A stretch of 64,000 nucleotides of DNA from Streptomyces sp. NBC_00536 (GTDB taxonomy: Bacteria; Actinomycetota; Actinomycetes; Streptomycetales; Streptomycetaceae), in contig NZ_CP107819.1 in NCBI RefSeq assembly GCF_036346295.1, positions 8,184,001 through 8,248,000 of the forward strand. The letters run 5' to 3'. Of the stretch, positions 10,758-19,926 are shown piece after piece. Each line of letters begins with the position of its first letter. Position 1 is the first letter of the stretch. The position numbers and the translations under genes are program-made. The notes beneath the pieces were generated by a model. The model was not told the origin of the DNA, did no database searches, and was given only the letters and a program-made list of their open reading frames with translations.

Positions 10758-10819
10758 GGTGGGGTGCTCCCTGGTCGGGTGGACGTGTCGGGCGAGGAGG
10801 AGGTGACGGATGAGGGGGG

Positions 10820-11485
10820 TCAGAGGCTGCGGGCGGAGATGTCGCCGTTGCCGCTGGTGGCTCTGATCTCCAGCACGGGGGAGCCGTTGTTCTTCAGGGC
10901 GTTGCTGACGCGGCCGTGCCGGGGGTCGGCGTCCAGCGTGGCGGAGGCGCCGGGGGTGGCGGCGATCGAGATGTCGCCGTGCCGGGTGCGGAGCACCACC
11001 GTGCCGCGCACCGCCTCGCCGATGGTGATGTCGCCCCGCGCGGTCGAGATCTCCGCGGGGCCGCCCAGCCGGCCGACGTGGACATCGCCGTCGACGGAGG
11101 TGAGGCGCAAGCCTTCCACGTCGGCGATCTCGATGCGGCGGTGGGCGCCATGGACGGCGACGTCGCCGAGCCGGCCCTCGGTGCGCACCTCCGCGGCGGC
11201 GGAGGTGGTTTCGACGCGGGAGCCGGTGGGGAGTTGAAGCGTCACCTCGACGGATCCCGGGCTGCTCAGCACCTGGTTCCTCGCCTCCGGCGCGATGACG
11301 CGCAGCACGCCGTCGGCGAATTCGACCGTGGTCTGCTCCGCGGCCTTCACATCGCGGCCCTTGCCGGCGTCCGCGGGACGTACCTCGACGGTGGTCTCGG
11401 CGCGGTCGGCAGCGAGGAGTCTTATGCGTCCGGCAGGTATCTCCACAACGGCCGCGATCGTGCCGGGGGTCTCGAACTTCTGCAT
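10820..11485 (-). CDS. DUF4097-family beta-helix repeat protein
   Basis: 221 residues made largely of short alternating strands (VEGLRLTSVDGDVHVGRL, AEISTARGDITIGEAV, LRTRHGDISIAATPG), the regular G-D-I/V pattern of DUF4097 putative adhesin-like repeats. There is no signal peptide or membrane segment. Such proteins are common beside regulators and resistance genes in Streptomyces, without a defined role. It starts 39 bp after the GNAT gene and ends 62 bp before the serine hydrolase, so co-transcription is likely. Confidence 0.8.
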   Translation of the reverse strand: MQKFETPGTIAAVVEIPAGRIRLLAADRAETTVEVRPADAGKGRDVKAAEQTTVEFADGVLRVIAPEARNQVLSSPGSVEVTLQLPTGSRVETTSAAAEVRTEGRLGDVAVHGAHRRIEIADVEGLRLTSVDGDVHVGRLGGPAEISTARGDITIGEAVRGTVVLRTRHGDISIAATPGASATLDADPRHGRVSNALKNNGSPVLEIRATSGNGDISARSL

Positions 11486-11524
11486 CGGGCGTTCTCCTTG
11501 ATGGGTGGTCAGGTAGTGGAGTGG

Positions 11525-12523
11525 TCAGGTGGTGGGCAGGTCGAGTTGGTATTCGTGGGTGCTGCGGTGGAAGCGGAAGCCCAGCTGCCGGTTCACGGCG
11601 AGCATGTGGGTGTTGTCCTGGGCATTGTCGGTCTCGATCTCCACGATTCCGGGGTGCTCGGCGCGGAGCCTGCGCACCATCTCTGCCTTGACCCACAGCC
11701 CGAGCCCGTGGCCGCGGTGGCTGGGCACGACGACGGTGTCGTACTGCAGTGCCCGGCAGGTCTCCCCGGCCCGAATGACGATCTCGGTGTATCCGGCCAT
11801 CTCCCCCTTGCCGAGCGCGGCGGTCGTCAGCAGTACGTCACCGCGGTCGCCGACCACCTTGCCCATGGCGCGCACGCGTTCGGCGTCCCACGCCACGCTG
11901 CCGTAGTCCAGGTCGCCGGTGGGCATGTCGTTCATCGCGTTCTTGGCCGTGGCGAACGCGTCGGCGAGTTCGTCGGGAACCGTTCCGGTCCAGCCGGTCA
12001 GACGGTAACCGGGGTGGTCGGCATCGGCGATCCGCAGCAATTCGGCCACGTCCAGCTCGTCGAAGCGCAGCATGAGGTGATCCAGGGTGAGCGCCCGGCG
12101 GAAGCCGTGGCGCTCGCTGAACGCCTCGCCCGGGCTGTCGGCCGCGGCTGTCGCGACGAGGCTGCGCCGGCCCTCGGCGCGGCAGGCCGCCACGACCGCC
12201 GACAGGAGGAGGGAGCCGGTTCCCAGGCGCCGGTGTGCGGGATCGACGTGGAGTTCCAGTTCGGCCAGGTGCTGCTGGCCCGTTGAGGTGAACAGCCGCA
12301 GGCCGGCAACTCCGACGGGGGCGCCGTCCGCCGCGGTGGCGAGCCAGGTCAGCCCGCGGCTGCCGAGGGCAGGCTGGGTGAGCTGGGCGTGGATGTGTCC
12401 GGGGTCGGGGGCCGGTACTCCCGGCAGGTCGTGGGCCGTCGAGGCGGCGACGACCTGGTGCCACGCGGCAGCCTCGGTATCCGAGACGCGTTGGAGCGGA
12501 GTGACGTGTGCAGATGGGGACAC
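11525..12523 (-). CDS. GNAT-family N-acetyltransferase, double domain
   Basis: 332 residues from a GTG start. Two GNAT folds lie in tandem. The first (~1-155) has the acetyl-CoA loop in VDPAHRRLGTGSLLLSAV. The second (~170-332) has VVPSHRGHGLGLWVKAEMV, with NRQLGFRFHRSTHEY closing it. The domain order and size resemble actinobacterial mycothiol-synthase-like acetyltransferases, but the substrate cannot be deduced. The gene is 81 bp downstream of the hemerythrin gene and 39 bp upstream of DUF4097. Confidence 0.82.
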   Translation of the reverse strand: MSPSAHVTPLQRVSDTEAAAWHQVVAASTAHDLPGVPAPDPGHIHAQLTQPALGSRGLTWLATAADGAPVGVAGLRLFTSTGQQHLAELELHVDPAHRRLGTGSLLLSAVVAACRAEGRRSLVATAAADSPGEAFSERHGFRRALTLDHLMLRFDELDVAELLRIADADHPGYRLTGWTGTVPDELADAFATAKNAMNDMPTGDLDYGSVAWDAERVRAMGKVVGDRGDVLLTTAALGKGEMAGYTEIVIRAGETCRALQYDTVVVPSHRGHGLGLWVKAEMVRRLRAEHPGIVEIETDNAQDNTHMLAVNRQLGFRFHRSTHEYQLDLPTT

Positions 12524-12604
12524 TGTGATGGCTTTCGTGGTGGAGGTCGAGGGGCGAATTCGGCCGGGCGATGGACCGAGACGGCGGCGGGTGGTGAAGG
12601 TGTG

Positions 12605-13246
12605 TCAGGCCGTGGTGCCTGGACTCCAGCGGTCGAAAGCGGTGTAGGCCGGGATCCATCGGGCGGTGCATGCGGCGTACGCGGGCGCGGGCAGCTGGGC
12701 GAGGAGCCTCGTCATGGTCGGCTTGTCGGCGCCGTCCAGGAGCCACGGCAGCAGAAGTGGTGCGTCCTTGCCGATGTGCTGGGCGTGGACCTGGCTGAAA
12801 TGGGCCCACTGCTCGGCGGTCAGCGTCCGCCGCATCAGCGGGAAGGCCGTGTCCTCCTCGTGCTTGAGGTGTCCGGCCAGGCCGCGGGTCAGCGCGTCGG
12901 TGAGCTGGCCCAGCCGCAGCGGGTCGGCTCCGGGCTCGGTCAGCAGCTCGTCGATGGCCTGGATCACCGGAGCAATGGCGGCGTGCTCGGCCTCCATCAC
13001 CTCCAGCAGCGCCAGGTCCTTCGGGCTGCCGGCCAGATTCTGCCGCAGTGACGGCCACAGCGCGCCGTCCTCGGCAGCGTGGTGCGCGCGGAGGGCCTGC
13101 TTGAACAGTGTCCATCCGGCAGCGGTGGCCAGTACGCGCACGGGGTCACGGTCCGCGGCGGTGGTGACCCGGTCGAGCTGGGCCAGTTCCCGGCGCAGGG
13201 CGCCATGCATCGCGTACATCACGGTCAGGTCGATGGCGTCGCTCAT
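12605..13246 (-). CDS. Hemerythrin HHE-domain protein
   Basis: 213 residues, helical throughout. The iron-ligand pattern of hemerythrin-like cation-binding domains is present: MYAMHGALRREL, then ALRAHHAAEDGALWPSL, EAEHAAIAPVI, and GHLKHEEDTAFPLM. A di-iron four-helix bundle that binds oxygen or nitric oxide, or that senses redox, is expected. It is the first gene of the minus-strand run and is divergent from the LysR regulator at 13380, which may control it from the palindrome at 13351-13372. Confidence 0.85.
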   Translation of the reverse strand: MSDAIDLTVMYAMHGALRRELAQLDRVTTAADRDPVRVLATAAGWTLFKQALRAHHAAEDGALWPSLRQNLAGSPKDLALLEVMEAEHAAIAPVIQAIDELLTEPGADPLRLGQLTDALTRGLAGHLKHEEDTAFPLMRRTLTAEQWAHFSQVHAQHIGKDAPLLLPWLLDGADKPTMTRLLAQLPAPAYAACTARWIPAYTAFDRWSPGTTA

Positions 13247-13350
13247 CGGGCCGGACGAACGCGGCGTTCTTCACGGTTCTTCATGCGTGCATGCATGCCT
13301 CAAACGATCTTGCGATCCGCGCATATGATCAAGCCATACTTCCACGCGGT

Positions 13351-13372
13351 TCGATAACCGCTGGGTTATCGA
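13351..13372. promoter_or_regulatory. Perfect palindrome in the divergent LysR-hemerythrin promoter region
   Basis: TCGATAACC, a 4-base spacer, and its exact complement. It ends 7 bases before the LysR start codon and lies between the divergent genes, the usual place for a LysR autoregulatory or target operator. A second short palindrome, GCATGCATGC (13289-13298), lies closer to the hemerythrin gene. Confidence 0.5.
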
Positions 13373-13379
13373 CACGGGG

Positions 13380-14279
13380 GTGCCGGTGGAGCTGCGGGAC
13401 ATCGAGATCTTCCTCGTACTGGCGGAGGAGCTGCATTTCGGCCGGGCCGCACAGCGGCTGCACGTCTCCCAGGCACGCGTCAGCCAGGCCATCAAGAAGC
13501 AGGAGCGGCGCATCGGGGCCGAGCTGTTCGCCCGCACCAGCCGCACGGTTCGCCTGACGGAGGTCGGCCGGCAGTTCCGCGACGACCTGCAACCGGTCTA
13601 CGCGGGCCTGTACGAATCCCTGGAGCGAGCCCAGCTGGCGGCCCGCGGCATCACCGCACAGCTCCGCGTCAGCCTGATGCCCTTCAACGTCGCCGATCTG
13701 CACCCCTACTGGAAGGCGTTCCGCGCGCGCCACCCGCAATGGGGCCTCCAGATCCGCCAGGCAACCTTCACCGATCCGTTCGGCCAGCTCCGCAGCGGCG
13801 CCATGGACGTCATGATCGTCTGGCTGCCGGTGGAGGAGCCGGACTTCACCGTCGGGCCGACCTTGTGCACCGACCCGCGAGTCCTTGCCGTGGCCGCCGA
13901 CCACCGGCTCGCGGCACGGGACTCCGTACCGGTGGAGCTGCTCGCCGAGTTCCCACACGCCACTGCCCTCGGCCTGCCGGACTACTGGGAGGACAGTTAC
14001 CTGCCCTTCTCCACCCCACGCGGCCGTTCGATCGAGCGCATCACCGGCGCGGCCTCGGACAACGCCGATCAGCTGATCAGCCACGTCGGCATGGGCGACA
14101 TCATCCACACCTTCCCTGGCCATGTCACCAGATACTGGGGCATGTCGAACATCCGATTCCTCCCCCTCCCTGAGATGGCCACCCTGACCTTCGCTCTGGT
14201 CTGGCGGACCGAAGCCGAAAACGACCTCATCCGCGCCCTGGCCGACACCGTGCGCGACCTGGGTGTATTCCGCTTCTGA
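13380..14279 (+). CDS. LysR-family transcriptional regulator
   Basis: 299 residues. The N-terminal winged helix-turn-helix reads ELRDIEIFLVLAEELHFGRA, then AQRLHVSQARVSQAIKK, a textbook LysR HTH. Residues ~90-295 form the LysR substrate-binding domain (ITAQLRVSLMPFNVADL onward). The start is GTG 13380; a GTG two codons later is also possible. It is divergent from the hemerythrin-GNAT-DUF4097-hydrolase run, its most likely target. The effector is unknown. Confidence 0.9.
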   Translation: MPVELRDIEIFLVLAEELHFGRAAQRLHVSQARVSQAIKKQERRIGAELFARTSRTVRLTEVGRQFRDDLQPVYAGLYESLERAQLAARGITAQLRVSLMPFNVADLHPYWKAFRARHPQWGLQIRQATFTDPFGQLRSGAMDVMIVWLPVEEPDFTVGPTLCTDPRVLAVAADHRLAARDSVPVELLAEFPHATALGLPDYWEDSYLPFSTPRGRSIERITGAASDNADQLISHVGMGDIIHTFPGHVTRYWGMSNIRFLPLPEMATLTFALVWRTEAENDLIRALADTVRDLGVFRF

Positions 14280-14478
14280 CGCAGGCTGCCGACTCCACCA
14301 CGTCGTAGGCGCCGCAGCCTCGCGGATCGTTCACCAGGCTCGCGATCTCTTTACCGAGGGCGAGCCGGACTGCGGTGCCCACATCCGGGAAGTACAGCTC
14401 ATCGACGCCGTCGCGCGGCTGTGTCAGGGCGATGTGGACGACCTGGCCCTGCACTCCCCTGCACGCGTTGACGCACCT

Positions 14479-15294
14479 TCATCGGGGTGAGGTCAAGCGT
14501 CGCCAGCAGATCAGCGGGCATCCCAGGGTGAGGAACGCTTCGTGGATGTCGTCGCGGACTTCCCAGCGGATCCGCAGGCGGCGGAACCAGTGCAGGTGGG
14601 CGAACGCGCGCTCGACAACCCAGCGTTGAGTGCCCAATCCGGAGCCGTGTTCGGCGCCCCGCCGGGCGACCAGCGGCCTCACGCCGAGCTTCCGCACCAG
14701 GCGGCGGTACTTGTCGTGGTCATACCCGCGGTCGGCAAGAACGACGTCCGGTCGGCGCCGTGGTCGGCCGCGCTTTCCCCGCACGGGTGGCACGGCTTCG
14801 AGGAGCGGGATGAGCTGGGTGACGTCGTTGCGATTGCTGCCAGTCAGCGTGACGGCGAGCGGGATACCGATGGCGTCGGTGATCAGGTGGTGCTTGCTGC
14901 CCGTCCTGCCCCGGTCAACAGGACTTCGCCCCGTCTTGGAGCCCCCCTTTAACGCCCGGATGTGCGAGCCGTCGACCGCAGCACGGGAGAGGTCCAGCAC
15001 GTTCGCGCTGCGCAGTTTGGCCAGAAGAACCTCGTGAAGCCGGGGCCACACACCAGCCTCGGTCCACTCGGCCAGGCGGCGCCGGCACGTCATGCCCGAG
15101 CCGAGACCGAGCTCCTGCGGCAGGTGTTCCCAGGCGATTCCGGTATGGAGCACGAACAGGATTCCTTGGAACACCAATCGGTCCGGATGGCGCCTACGCC
15201 CGGGATGATGCGTCCGCCGTTCCACCCTCGGCAGCAGCGGTTCGATCACCGCCCACAGCTCGTCATCAACATGCCAAGGCTTCAGTCGAGCCAC
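14479..15294 (-). CDS. IS5-family transposase
   Basis: 271 residues from the GTG at 15294 (VARLKPWHVDDELWAVIEPL). The DDE catalytic parts are visible: AVDGSHIRALKGG (first D), VVLADRGYDHDKYR (second D) and RWVVERAFAHLHWFRRLRIR (the E within the R-x-x-x-E-R signature). Length and motifs are complete, so the enzyme may be active. Convincing terminal inverted repeats or a target duplication could not be identified by eye. The right end lies close to the start of the LRV-repeat gene at 15375, and insertion may have removed that gene's promoter. Confidence 0.88.
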   Translation of the reverse strand: MARLKPWHVDDELWAVIEPLLPRVERRTHHPGRRRHPDRLVFQGILFVLHTGIAWEHLPQELGLGSGMTCRRRLAEWTEAGVWPRLHEVLLAKLRSANVLDLSRAAVDGSHIRALKGGSKTGRSPVDRGRTGSKHHLITDAIGIPLAVTLTGSNRNDVTQLIPLLEAVPPVRGKRGRPRRRPDVVLADRGYDHDKYRRLVRKLGVRPLVARRGAEHGSGLGTQRWVVERAFAHLHWFRRLRIRWEVRDDIHEAFLTLGCPLICWRRLTSPR

Positions 15295-15374
15295 CGCACA
15301 CCCCGGATCACCAGTCCCTGAATGATCCAACCACGTCGAAGATTATTTCGTTGGGGGTTCTTGGCCTGCGGTAC

Positions 15375-16271
15375 ATGAATCTGGATGCCGAACTGAGCGC
15401 CCTGGCGGTCCAGGAGGATCTTCCCGCCGACTTGGTGCGGCGTCTGCTCCGGCATCCGCAGGCCCGCCGCTCGGTGGCTCTCTTGCGGCGGGACCTGACG
15501 GAGGAGTTGACGGATGAGCTCATCAGGCTCGGCTCCGCACGCAGTCTCGCCGCCAACTCCTCCGTACCTGCCCAGGTCAGGGCCCGCCTGGCGCAACATC
15601 CGGAGCCTTCGGTCCGGGCCGCGGTCGCGGCGAGTGTCGAGGACGAACCGTCTGGGCTTCTCGACCGTCTGGCGGATGATCCGGATCCCTCTGTCCGTTC
15701 GTTCCTTGCGATGAACGAGCATGTGCCGATGGAGCTCCTGGCCAGGCTGGCCGGAGATCCGGAGCCGAGTGTCCGGTCCTCGGTCATCCAGTACTGGCGC
15801 CATGCGCCGGAGGCGGTGCGCCGGGCTCTGCTGACGGATGCCGACCCGAAAATCCGCCGGGACGCCGTTTCCAAGTACTCACCGCCGGCGGACCTGTTGC
15901 CGGTCCTCCTCGCCGATACCGTGACCCGTTCCCGTGCTGTCCGGTACGTCGATCCGTCCCCGGAACTGGCCGCTGACCCCGATTCCGGCGTGCGCGAAGC
16001 GGTGGCCGCCCATCCGAAGCTGCCCGCGGAGCTGCGAGACCTGCCGGCGGGGGACCCGGACGTCTTCGTGCGCAACGCGATCGCGGCCCGCCAGGACACA
16101 CCCGCTGCCCTGCGGGAGAACCTCGTGACCACGCTGACGTCTGACGACCCGATCACCGAGTGGGTCCTGTCGTTCCGTCGGCCCCCCCACACGTGTCCTC
16201 CGCGTGCACCGGCTCCACCCAACCTCACACGAGAACAGGCAGAAGACCTCCTGGCCCGTGCCGGTCTGTAG
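15375..16271 (+). CDS. Leucine-rich-repeat-variant (LRV)/HEAT-like protein
   Basis: About 298 residues from the ATG at 15375; a TTG at 15351 is an alternative, and neither has a good ribosome-binding site. Repeats of ~24 residues with the pattern DP-PSVR-(A/S) recur (HPEPSVRAAVAAS, DPDPSVRSFLAMNEHVP, DPEPSVRSSVIQYW, DPDVFVRNAIAAR), forming a right-handed alpha solenoid used for protein binding. The 5' region adjoins the IS5-family insertion, so the native promoter is probably lost. A proline-rich C-terminal tail follows the repeats. Partner unknown. Confidence 0.75.
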   Translation: MNLDAELSALAVQEDLPADLVRRLLRHPQARRSVALLRRDLTEELTDELIRLGSARSLAANSSVPAQVRARLAQHPEPSVRAAVAASVEDEPSGLLDRLADDPDPSVRSFLAMNEHVPMELLARLAGDPEPSVRSSVIQYWRHAPEAVRRALLTDADPKIRRDAVSKYSPPADLLPVLLADTVTRSRAVRYVDPSPELAADPDSGVREAVAAHPKLPAELRDLPAGDPDVFVRNAIAARQDTPAALRENLVTTLTSDDPITEWVLSFRRPPHTCPPRAPAPPNLTREQAEDLLARAGL

Positions 16272-16389
16272 ATCCTGGGTCTCGGGGCAGGCGGGCGGCG
16301 TCGCTCATCGCGTCCCGTGCCTTCCTCGGTGCGGACCTTACGTGCCTGGACACCCACGTGGGACGTGGCCGCCCCGCTGGTGATGGCCG

Positions 16390-17382
16390 TCAGACCGGAT
16401 GGTTGCGGATCCGTCGGAGGGCGAGAGCGGTCAGGAGGGCCGCCAGGGCGATGAAGAGCCCGGTCTCCAGGTACTGGAAGGTCCAGTAGCGGTCGGCCGG
16501 CTGTTCGGTGATCGTGACGTGGAGATTGCCCTTGGCCAGGCAGGTGGGCAGTTCGGAGAGCGAGCTGTGGTCCATGCAGTCCTGGAACCAGGGGGTGTGG
16601 CCGACCTCCTTGCCCGCGGAGTCGAGGATCGGGCTGGTGTCGATGACCCAGGGGCCGCCGGGGACGCGGAGACCGCCGATGTCGCCGTAGGTGCCGATCT
16701 TCGTCAGATGGCCGATCAGGTCGGCGGTGAGTGGGACCGAGGTGCGGGTCGGTGCCTGGTAGTGCGGGCGGAGCAGGATAGGTACCGCGATCTGGAGCGC
16801 TGTGAAGATGACCAGGGTGGCCGCCATGGCGGGCACGGCGCGGCGCAGGATCAGGCCCAGGACCGCGCCGAGGACGAAGGCGAAGGCGGTGTAGCCGAGT
16901 GGGGCGATGTCGTGGGAGGCGAAGTTCGCCGGTTCGAAGCGGTTGTTGACGATGGTGGTGACCGGGCCGGTCGCCCAGGTCAGCAGCAGGCTGTACACGC
17001 CGGAGATGGTCATGCTCAGCAGTCCGACCAGTGCGAGTTTCGCCGCGAGCCACCGGGTGCGGGTGACGCTCTGGTTCCACACCAGCCGGTGGGTGCCCGT
17101 CTCCAGCTCGCGGGCGATCAGGGGTGCGCCCCAGAAGACGCCGATGACGGCGGGGACCGTGAGCAGTAGGTAGCCGAGCAGGTCGGCCTGGAGGCTGTAG
17201 CGGTCGGCGAGGGCGCCGAGCGGGCCGGAGCATGCGGTGGCTGTGGCGCAGTGGGTGAGGGTGTCGTCGTACTCGCTGTGGATCCGTCTGCCGAGTACGA
17301 CGAGGTAGCCGGCCAGGAGTACGAGGGCCGCGAGGCCCACCAGTGCCTGGGCGCGGAACTGGCGCCAGGTCATCCAGATCAT
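16390..17382 (-). CDS. ABC transporter permease (ABC-2 type)
   Basis: 330 residues with about six hydrophobic segments: one near residue 12, a pair near 80-105, further ones at 115-205, and one at 305-322. A large extracytoplasmic loop (~205-300) contains Cys residues. The layout matches ABC-2 permeases of drug or peptide exporters. Its ATG overlaps the ATPase stop by 4 bp (17379-17382), so the two subunits are made in step. Together with the divergent two-component system it looks like a self-protection or cell-envelope stress exporter. Confidence 0.85.
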   Translation of the reverse strand: MIWMTWRQFRAQALVGLAALVLLAGYLVVLGRRIHSEYDDTLTHCATATACSGPLGALADRYSLQADLLGYLLLTVPAVIGVFWGAPLIARELETGTHRLVWNQSVTRTRWLAAKLALVGLLSMTISGVYSLLLTWATGPVTTIVNNRFEPANFASHDIAPLGYTAFAFVLGAVLGLILRRAVPAMAATLVIFTALQIAVPILLRPHYQAPTRTSVPLTADLIGHLTKIGTYGDIGGLRVPGGPWVIDTSPILDSAGKEVGHTPWFQDCMDHSSLSELPTCLAKGNLHVTITEQPADRYWTFQYLETGLFIALAALLTALALRRIRNHPV

Positions 17383-18353
17383 CGGTGGTCCTCCGCTGCC
17401 GTCGGGGTGGGTGCCTCCGGCCGGCGGCCGGGGTAGGGGGACAGGGAGGGGCGGGTCTCGCCGCGGTCGGCCCGGTTCAGGTAGGCGAGGGCCAGTTCTT
17501 CGAGGCCGACCTCCGTCGTGGTCCAGGGGCCGTCGGCCAGCAGCGCCCGGTCGGCGGCGCGGACGAGGGCGGTGGCGGCGCTGCCCTCCCGTTCGCTCGG
17601 GTCGGTGCGCGTGACGACGTACGCCGTGGCGGGCAGGGCCAGGAGGTCCGACGGGTGCGCGGTGACGCGGACGTGGTCGGCCAGCAACCGGGTCACATCA
17701 CCGGCCAGTTGGACCCGGGAGCCCGCCAGGATGATCAGGTGGTCGCACACCCGCTCGATGTCGGGCAGGGCGTGGGAGGAGAGGATGGCGGAGGCGCCCA
17801 GGTCGGTGACGGACTCCAGCAGGTGGTCCAGGAAGGCGTGCCGGGCCAGCGGGTCCAGGGCGGCGGCGGGTTCGTCGAAGATCAGCAGTTCGGGCCGTTT
17901 GGCCGCGGCGATGGTCAGGGCGAGTTGGGCGCGCTGGCCGCCGGAGAGCCGGCCCGCCTTCCGCCGTGGGTCGAGGTCGATGCGGTCGAGCCTGCGGCGG
18001 GCGAGGACCGGGTCCCAGCCGGGGTTGAGTCGGGCACCCATCTTCAGGTGGTCGGCGACGGAGAGGTCGGCGTAGAGCGGGGTGTCCTGGGCGACGAATC
18101 CGACCTTGGCCAGGTGGGCGGGGCCTGCGGCGGGTGTCTCGCCGAGGACTCGGATGGTGCCCGAGCTGGGCGTGATCAGGCCGCAGGCCAGTTGCAGAAG
18201 CGTGGACTTGCCCGCGCCGTTCGGGCCGACCAGTCCGATCACCCGGCCGGGCGGGACGGCCAGGTCGATGTCGGTGAGCGCGGGGTGGCGGCCGTACCGC
18301 TTGCCCAGTTTTCGGGCTTCGAGTACCGGTGTCATGTGTGTCGTGTGTGTCAT
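17379..18353 (-). CDS. ABC transporter ATP-binding protein
   Basis: 324 residues with all ABC motifs: Walker A GPNGAGKST (~47), Q-loop FVAQDTPLY, signature LSGGQRAQLAL, Walker B LLIFDEPAAALDP and H-switch SSHALPD. The family is the drug-export ATPase type (CcmA/DrrA-like). The C-terminal ~90 residues are an extra regulatory segment. The first of two nearby ATGs is used; the second (18335) would shorten it by six residues. It follows a 68-residue membrane protein by 12 bp and overlaps the permease by 4 bp. Confidence 0.9.
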   Translation of the reverse strand: MTHTTHMTPVLEARKLGKRYGRHPALTDIDLAVPPGRVIGLVGPNGAGKSTLLQLACGLITPSSGTIRVLGETPAAGPAHLAKVGFVAQDTPLYADLSVADHLKMGARLNPGWDPVLARRRLDRIDLDPRRKAGRLSGGQRAQLALTIAAAKRPELLIFDEPAAALDPLARHAFLDHLLESVTDLGASAILSSHALPDIERVCDHLIILAGSRVQLAGDVTRLLADHVRVTAHPSDLLALPATAYVVTRTDPSEREGSAATALVRAADRALLADGPWTTTEVGLEELALAYLNRADRGETRPSLSPYPGRRPEAPTPTAAEDHR

Positions 18354-18365
18354 GTGTCCGCCCCC

Positions 18366-18572
18366 TCAGCCGCGGGGGCGGCGCTTGGCGCGCCACGTCT
18401 TGACGAGCCGGTAGGTGCCGTAGCCCAGCGCGATCAGGACCGCGAGGTTGAGTGCCCACCAGGCGTACAGGAGCGGGCTCCGCTCGGTCTTTTCGGCGTG
18501 GGTCGTTGCCACTGCCACCGCTGCCGCGGCGAGCAGGCGGGGTGTGGAAGTAGCGGAAGTTGGATCGATCAT
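18366..18572 (-). CDS. Small single-pass membrane protein at the head of the ABC operon
   Basis: 68 residues from the ATG at 18572. An Ala/Val-rich N-terminal segment and one clear transmembrane helix (LLYAWWALNLAVLIALGYGT) end in a strongly basic tail (KTWRAKRRPRG), so the C-terminus should face the cytoplasm. It precedes the ATPase by 12 bp and may be an accessory subunit of the exporter. No family is recognised, and the ribosome-binding site is weak. Confidence 0.6.
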   Translation of the reverse strand: MIDPTSATSTPRLLAAAAVAVATTHAEKTERSPLLYAWWALNLAVLIALGYGTYRLVKTWRAKRRPRG

Positions 18573-18690
18573 GGGCTCAGCCTGCGGACCACCCGCTGCC
18601 CGCCGCAGCGGCCGAAGGTACGGTCCCCGGCTCATCGAGTCGTACTTTCGGCCGGTTCGGGGCCCGGCCGAATCGCTTAGCGTGAGCCGG

Positions 18691-19926
18691 GTGAGTACAA
18701 CGAGGGTGGGGCGGGCGAGTACACCGAGCGTCGGCCGGGCGAGTAGTTCATCGACGCGGTACGTCCGGGGGCCGGAGGTACTGGTCAACGCGGCGCTCGG
18801 GACGCTGTTCGCCGCGGTGCTGGTCGTCATGGCCGCTCAGTACGCGGCGCAGGGCCGGGTCTGGGGCTTCGACGCGGCGGTCGGCACCGTTGTCTGCCTG
18901 ATCGCGCTCGGCCGCCGGCGCCACCCGGGCCGGGCGGCAGCCCTGGGACTGGCCGTGGCGGGCACCGCGGCGGTGATCGCCCGGCTTGCCCACTTGCCCG
19001 GTGAGCCCGGAGCCGCCGCCGTGCTGGGACTGCTCGTTCTCGGCGGCTGCGCCGTACGCGCGCTCGCCTGGCGGCGGGCGGCCGTCGTCGCGGCGGCCGG
19101 GCTGGCCCTGATGGCGGTCGGCCTGCTGACCGTCGAAGCGCCGAGCACCCCGTTCCGGGTCGGAATCGAGGTCTGGATCCTCGCGCTGGGCGCGGGAGTC
19201 GGGCTGCGCTTCCTGGACCACCGCCGCCGGGCCGTCGCCGAGGCGGTCCGGCAGGAGGAACGGCTCGCCCTGGCCCGGGAGCTGCACGACGTGGTGGCCC
19301 ATCACGTCACGGGCATCGTGGTCCAGACCCAGGCCGCCCGGATCGTGGCCAGGCGGCGGCCCGAGAGCCTGGACACCACGCTCGCGGGCATCGAGGAGGC
19401 CGGCGGCGAAGCCCTCACCGCGATGCGACGCGTGGTCGGCATCCTGCGCGACGTCGACGACGCCGCCCCCACGGCTCCTCCGACGCCCCACCCGGACCAA
19501 CTGCGCGAACTGATCAGGCGATTCGAGGGGCAGGGCCCCGGCCCCACGGTGAGCCTGCGCCTGCCCGCGGACCCGACACCCTGGCCGCCCGAGGTCGCCA
19601 CCACCATCCACCGGATCGTGCAGGAAGCCCTGACCAACATCGCCCGTCACGCCCCGCACGCCAGTACCGTCGAGATCGGCATCGAGATCGACAGCGGCAT
19701 GGACACCGATATCGACCATGGCCCGGACACCGGCACCATCACCGTCACCATCACCAACGACGGCCCACCCGGCCACGCTCCACGAAAGCACCACGGCGGT
19801 TACGGCCTGATCGGCATGCGCGAGCGGGTGGAGGCGCTCGGCGGCAGTCTGTCCGCCGGACCCGGCCGGGACAACGGGTGGTCGGTCCACGCCACCCTGC
19901 CCCTTCCGGAAAGGGGGACTCGTTGA
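18691..19926 (+). CDS. Sensor histidine kinase, NarL/DesK type
   Basis: 411 residues from the GTG at 18691. Four or five transmembrane helices fill residues ~30-160. The HisKA_3 dimerisation helix carries the phospho-accepting histidine in ARELHDVVAHHVTGIVVQT. The ATPase lobe has EALTNIARHAPHA (N-box) and HGGYGLIGMRERVEALGG (G-boxes). It overlaps the response regulator start and is divergent from the ABC exporter operon, a common arrangement where the kinase senses an antimicrobial or envelope stress and switches on the exporter. Confidence 0.9.
   Translation: MSTTRVGRASTPSVGRASSSSTRYVRGPEVLVNAALGTLFAAVLVVMAAQYAAQGRVWGFDAAVGTVVCLIALGRRRHPGRAAALGLAVAGTAAVIARLAHLPGEPGAAAVLGLLVLGGCAVRALAWRRAAVVAAAGLALMAVGLLTVEAPSTPFRVGIEVWILALGAGVGLRFLDHRRRAVAEAVRQEERLALARELHDVVAHHVTGIVVQTQAARIVARRRPESLDTTLAGIEEAGGEALTAMRRVVGILRDVDDAAPTAPPTPHPDQLRELIRRFEGQGPGPTVSLRLPADPTPWPPEVATTIHRIVQEALTNIARHAPHASTVEIGIEIDSGMDTDIDHGPDTGTITVTITNDGPPGHAPRKHHGGYGLIGMRERVEALGGSLSAGPGRDNGWSVHATLPLPERGTR

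Noticed and set aside
14227..14454. Minus-strand open frame between LysR and the IS element (VDELYFPDVGTAVRLALG)
   Set aside because: It looks faintly protein-like but overlaps the LysR 3' end, has no recognisable family and no ribosome-binding site. It may be a scrap cut by the insertion, but I could not support a call.
14420..15345. Terminal inverted repeats of the IS5-family element
   Set aside because: Only a short TCAGGG match was seen between the two sides, which is not enough to fix the ends.
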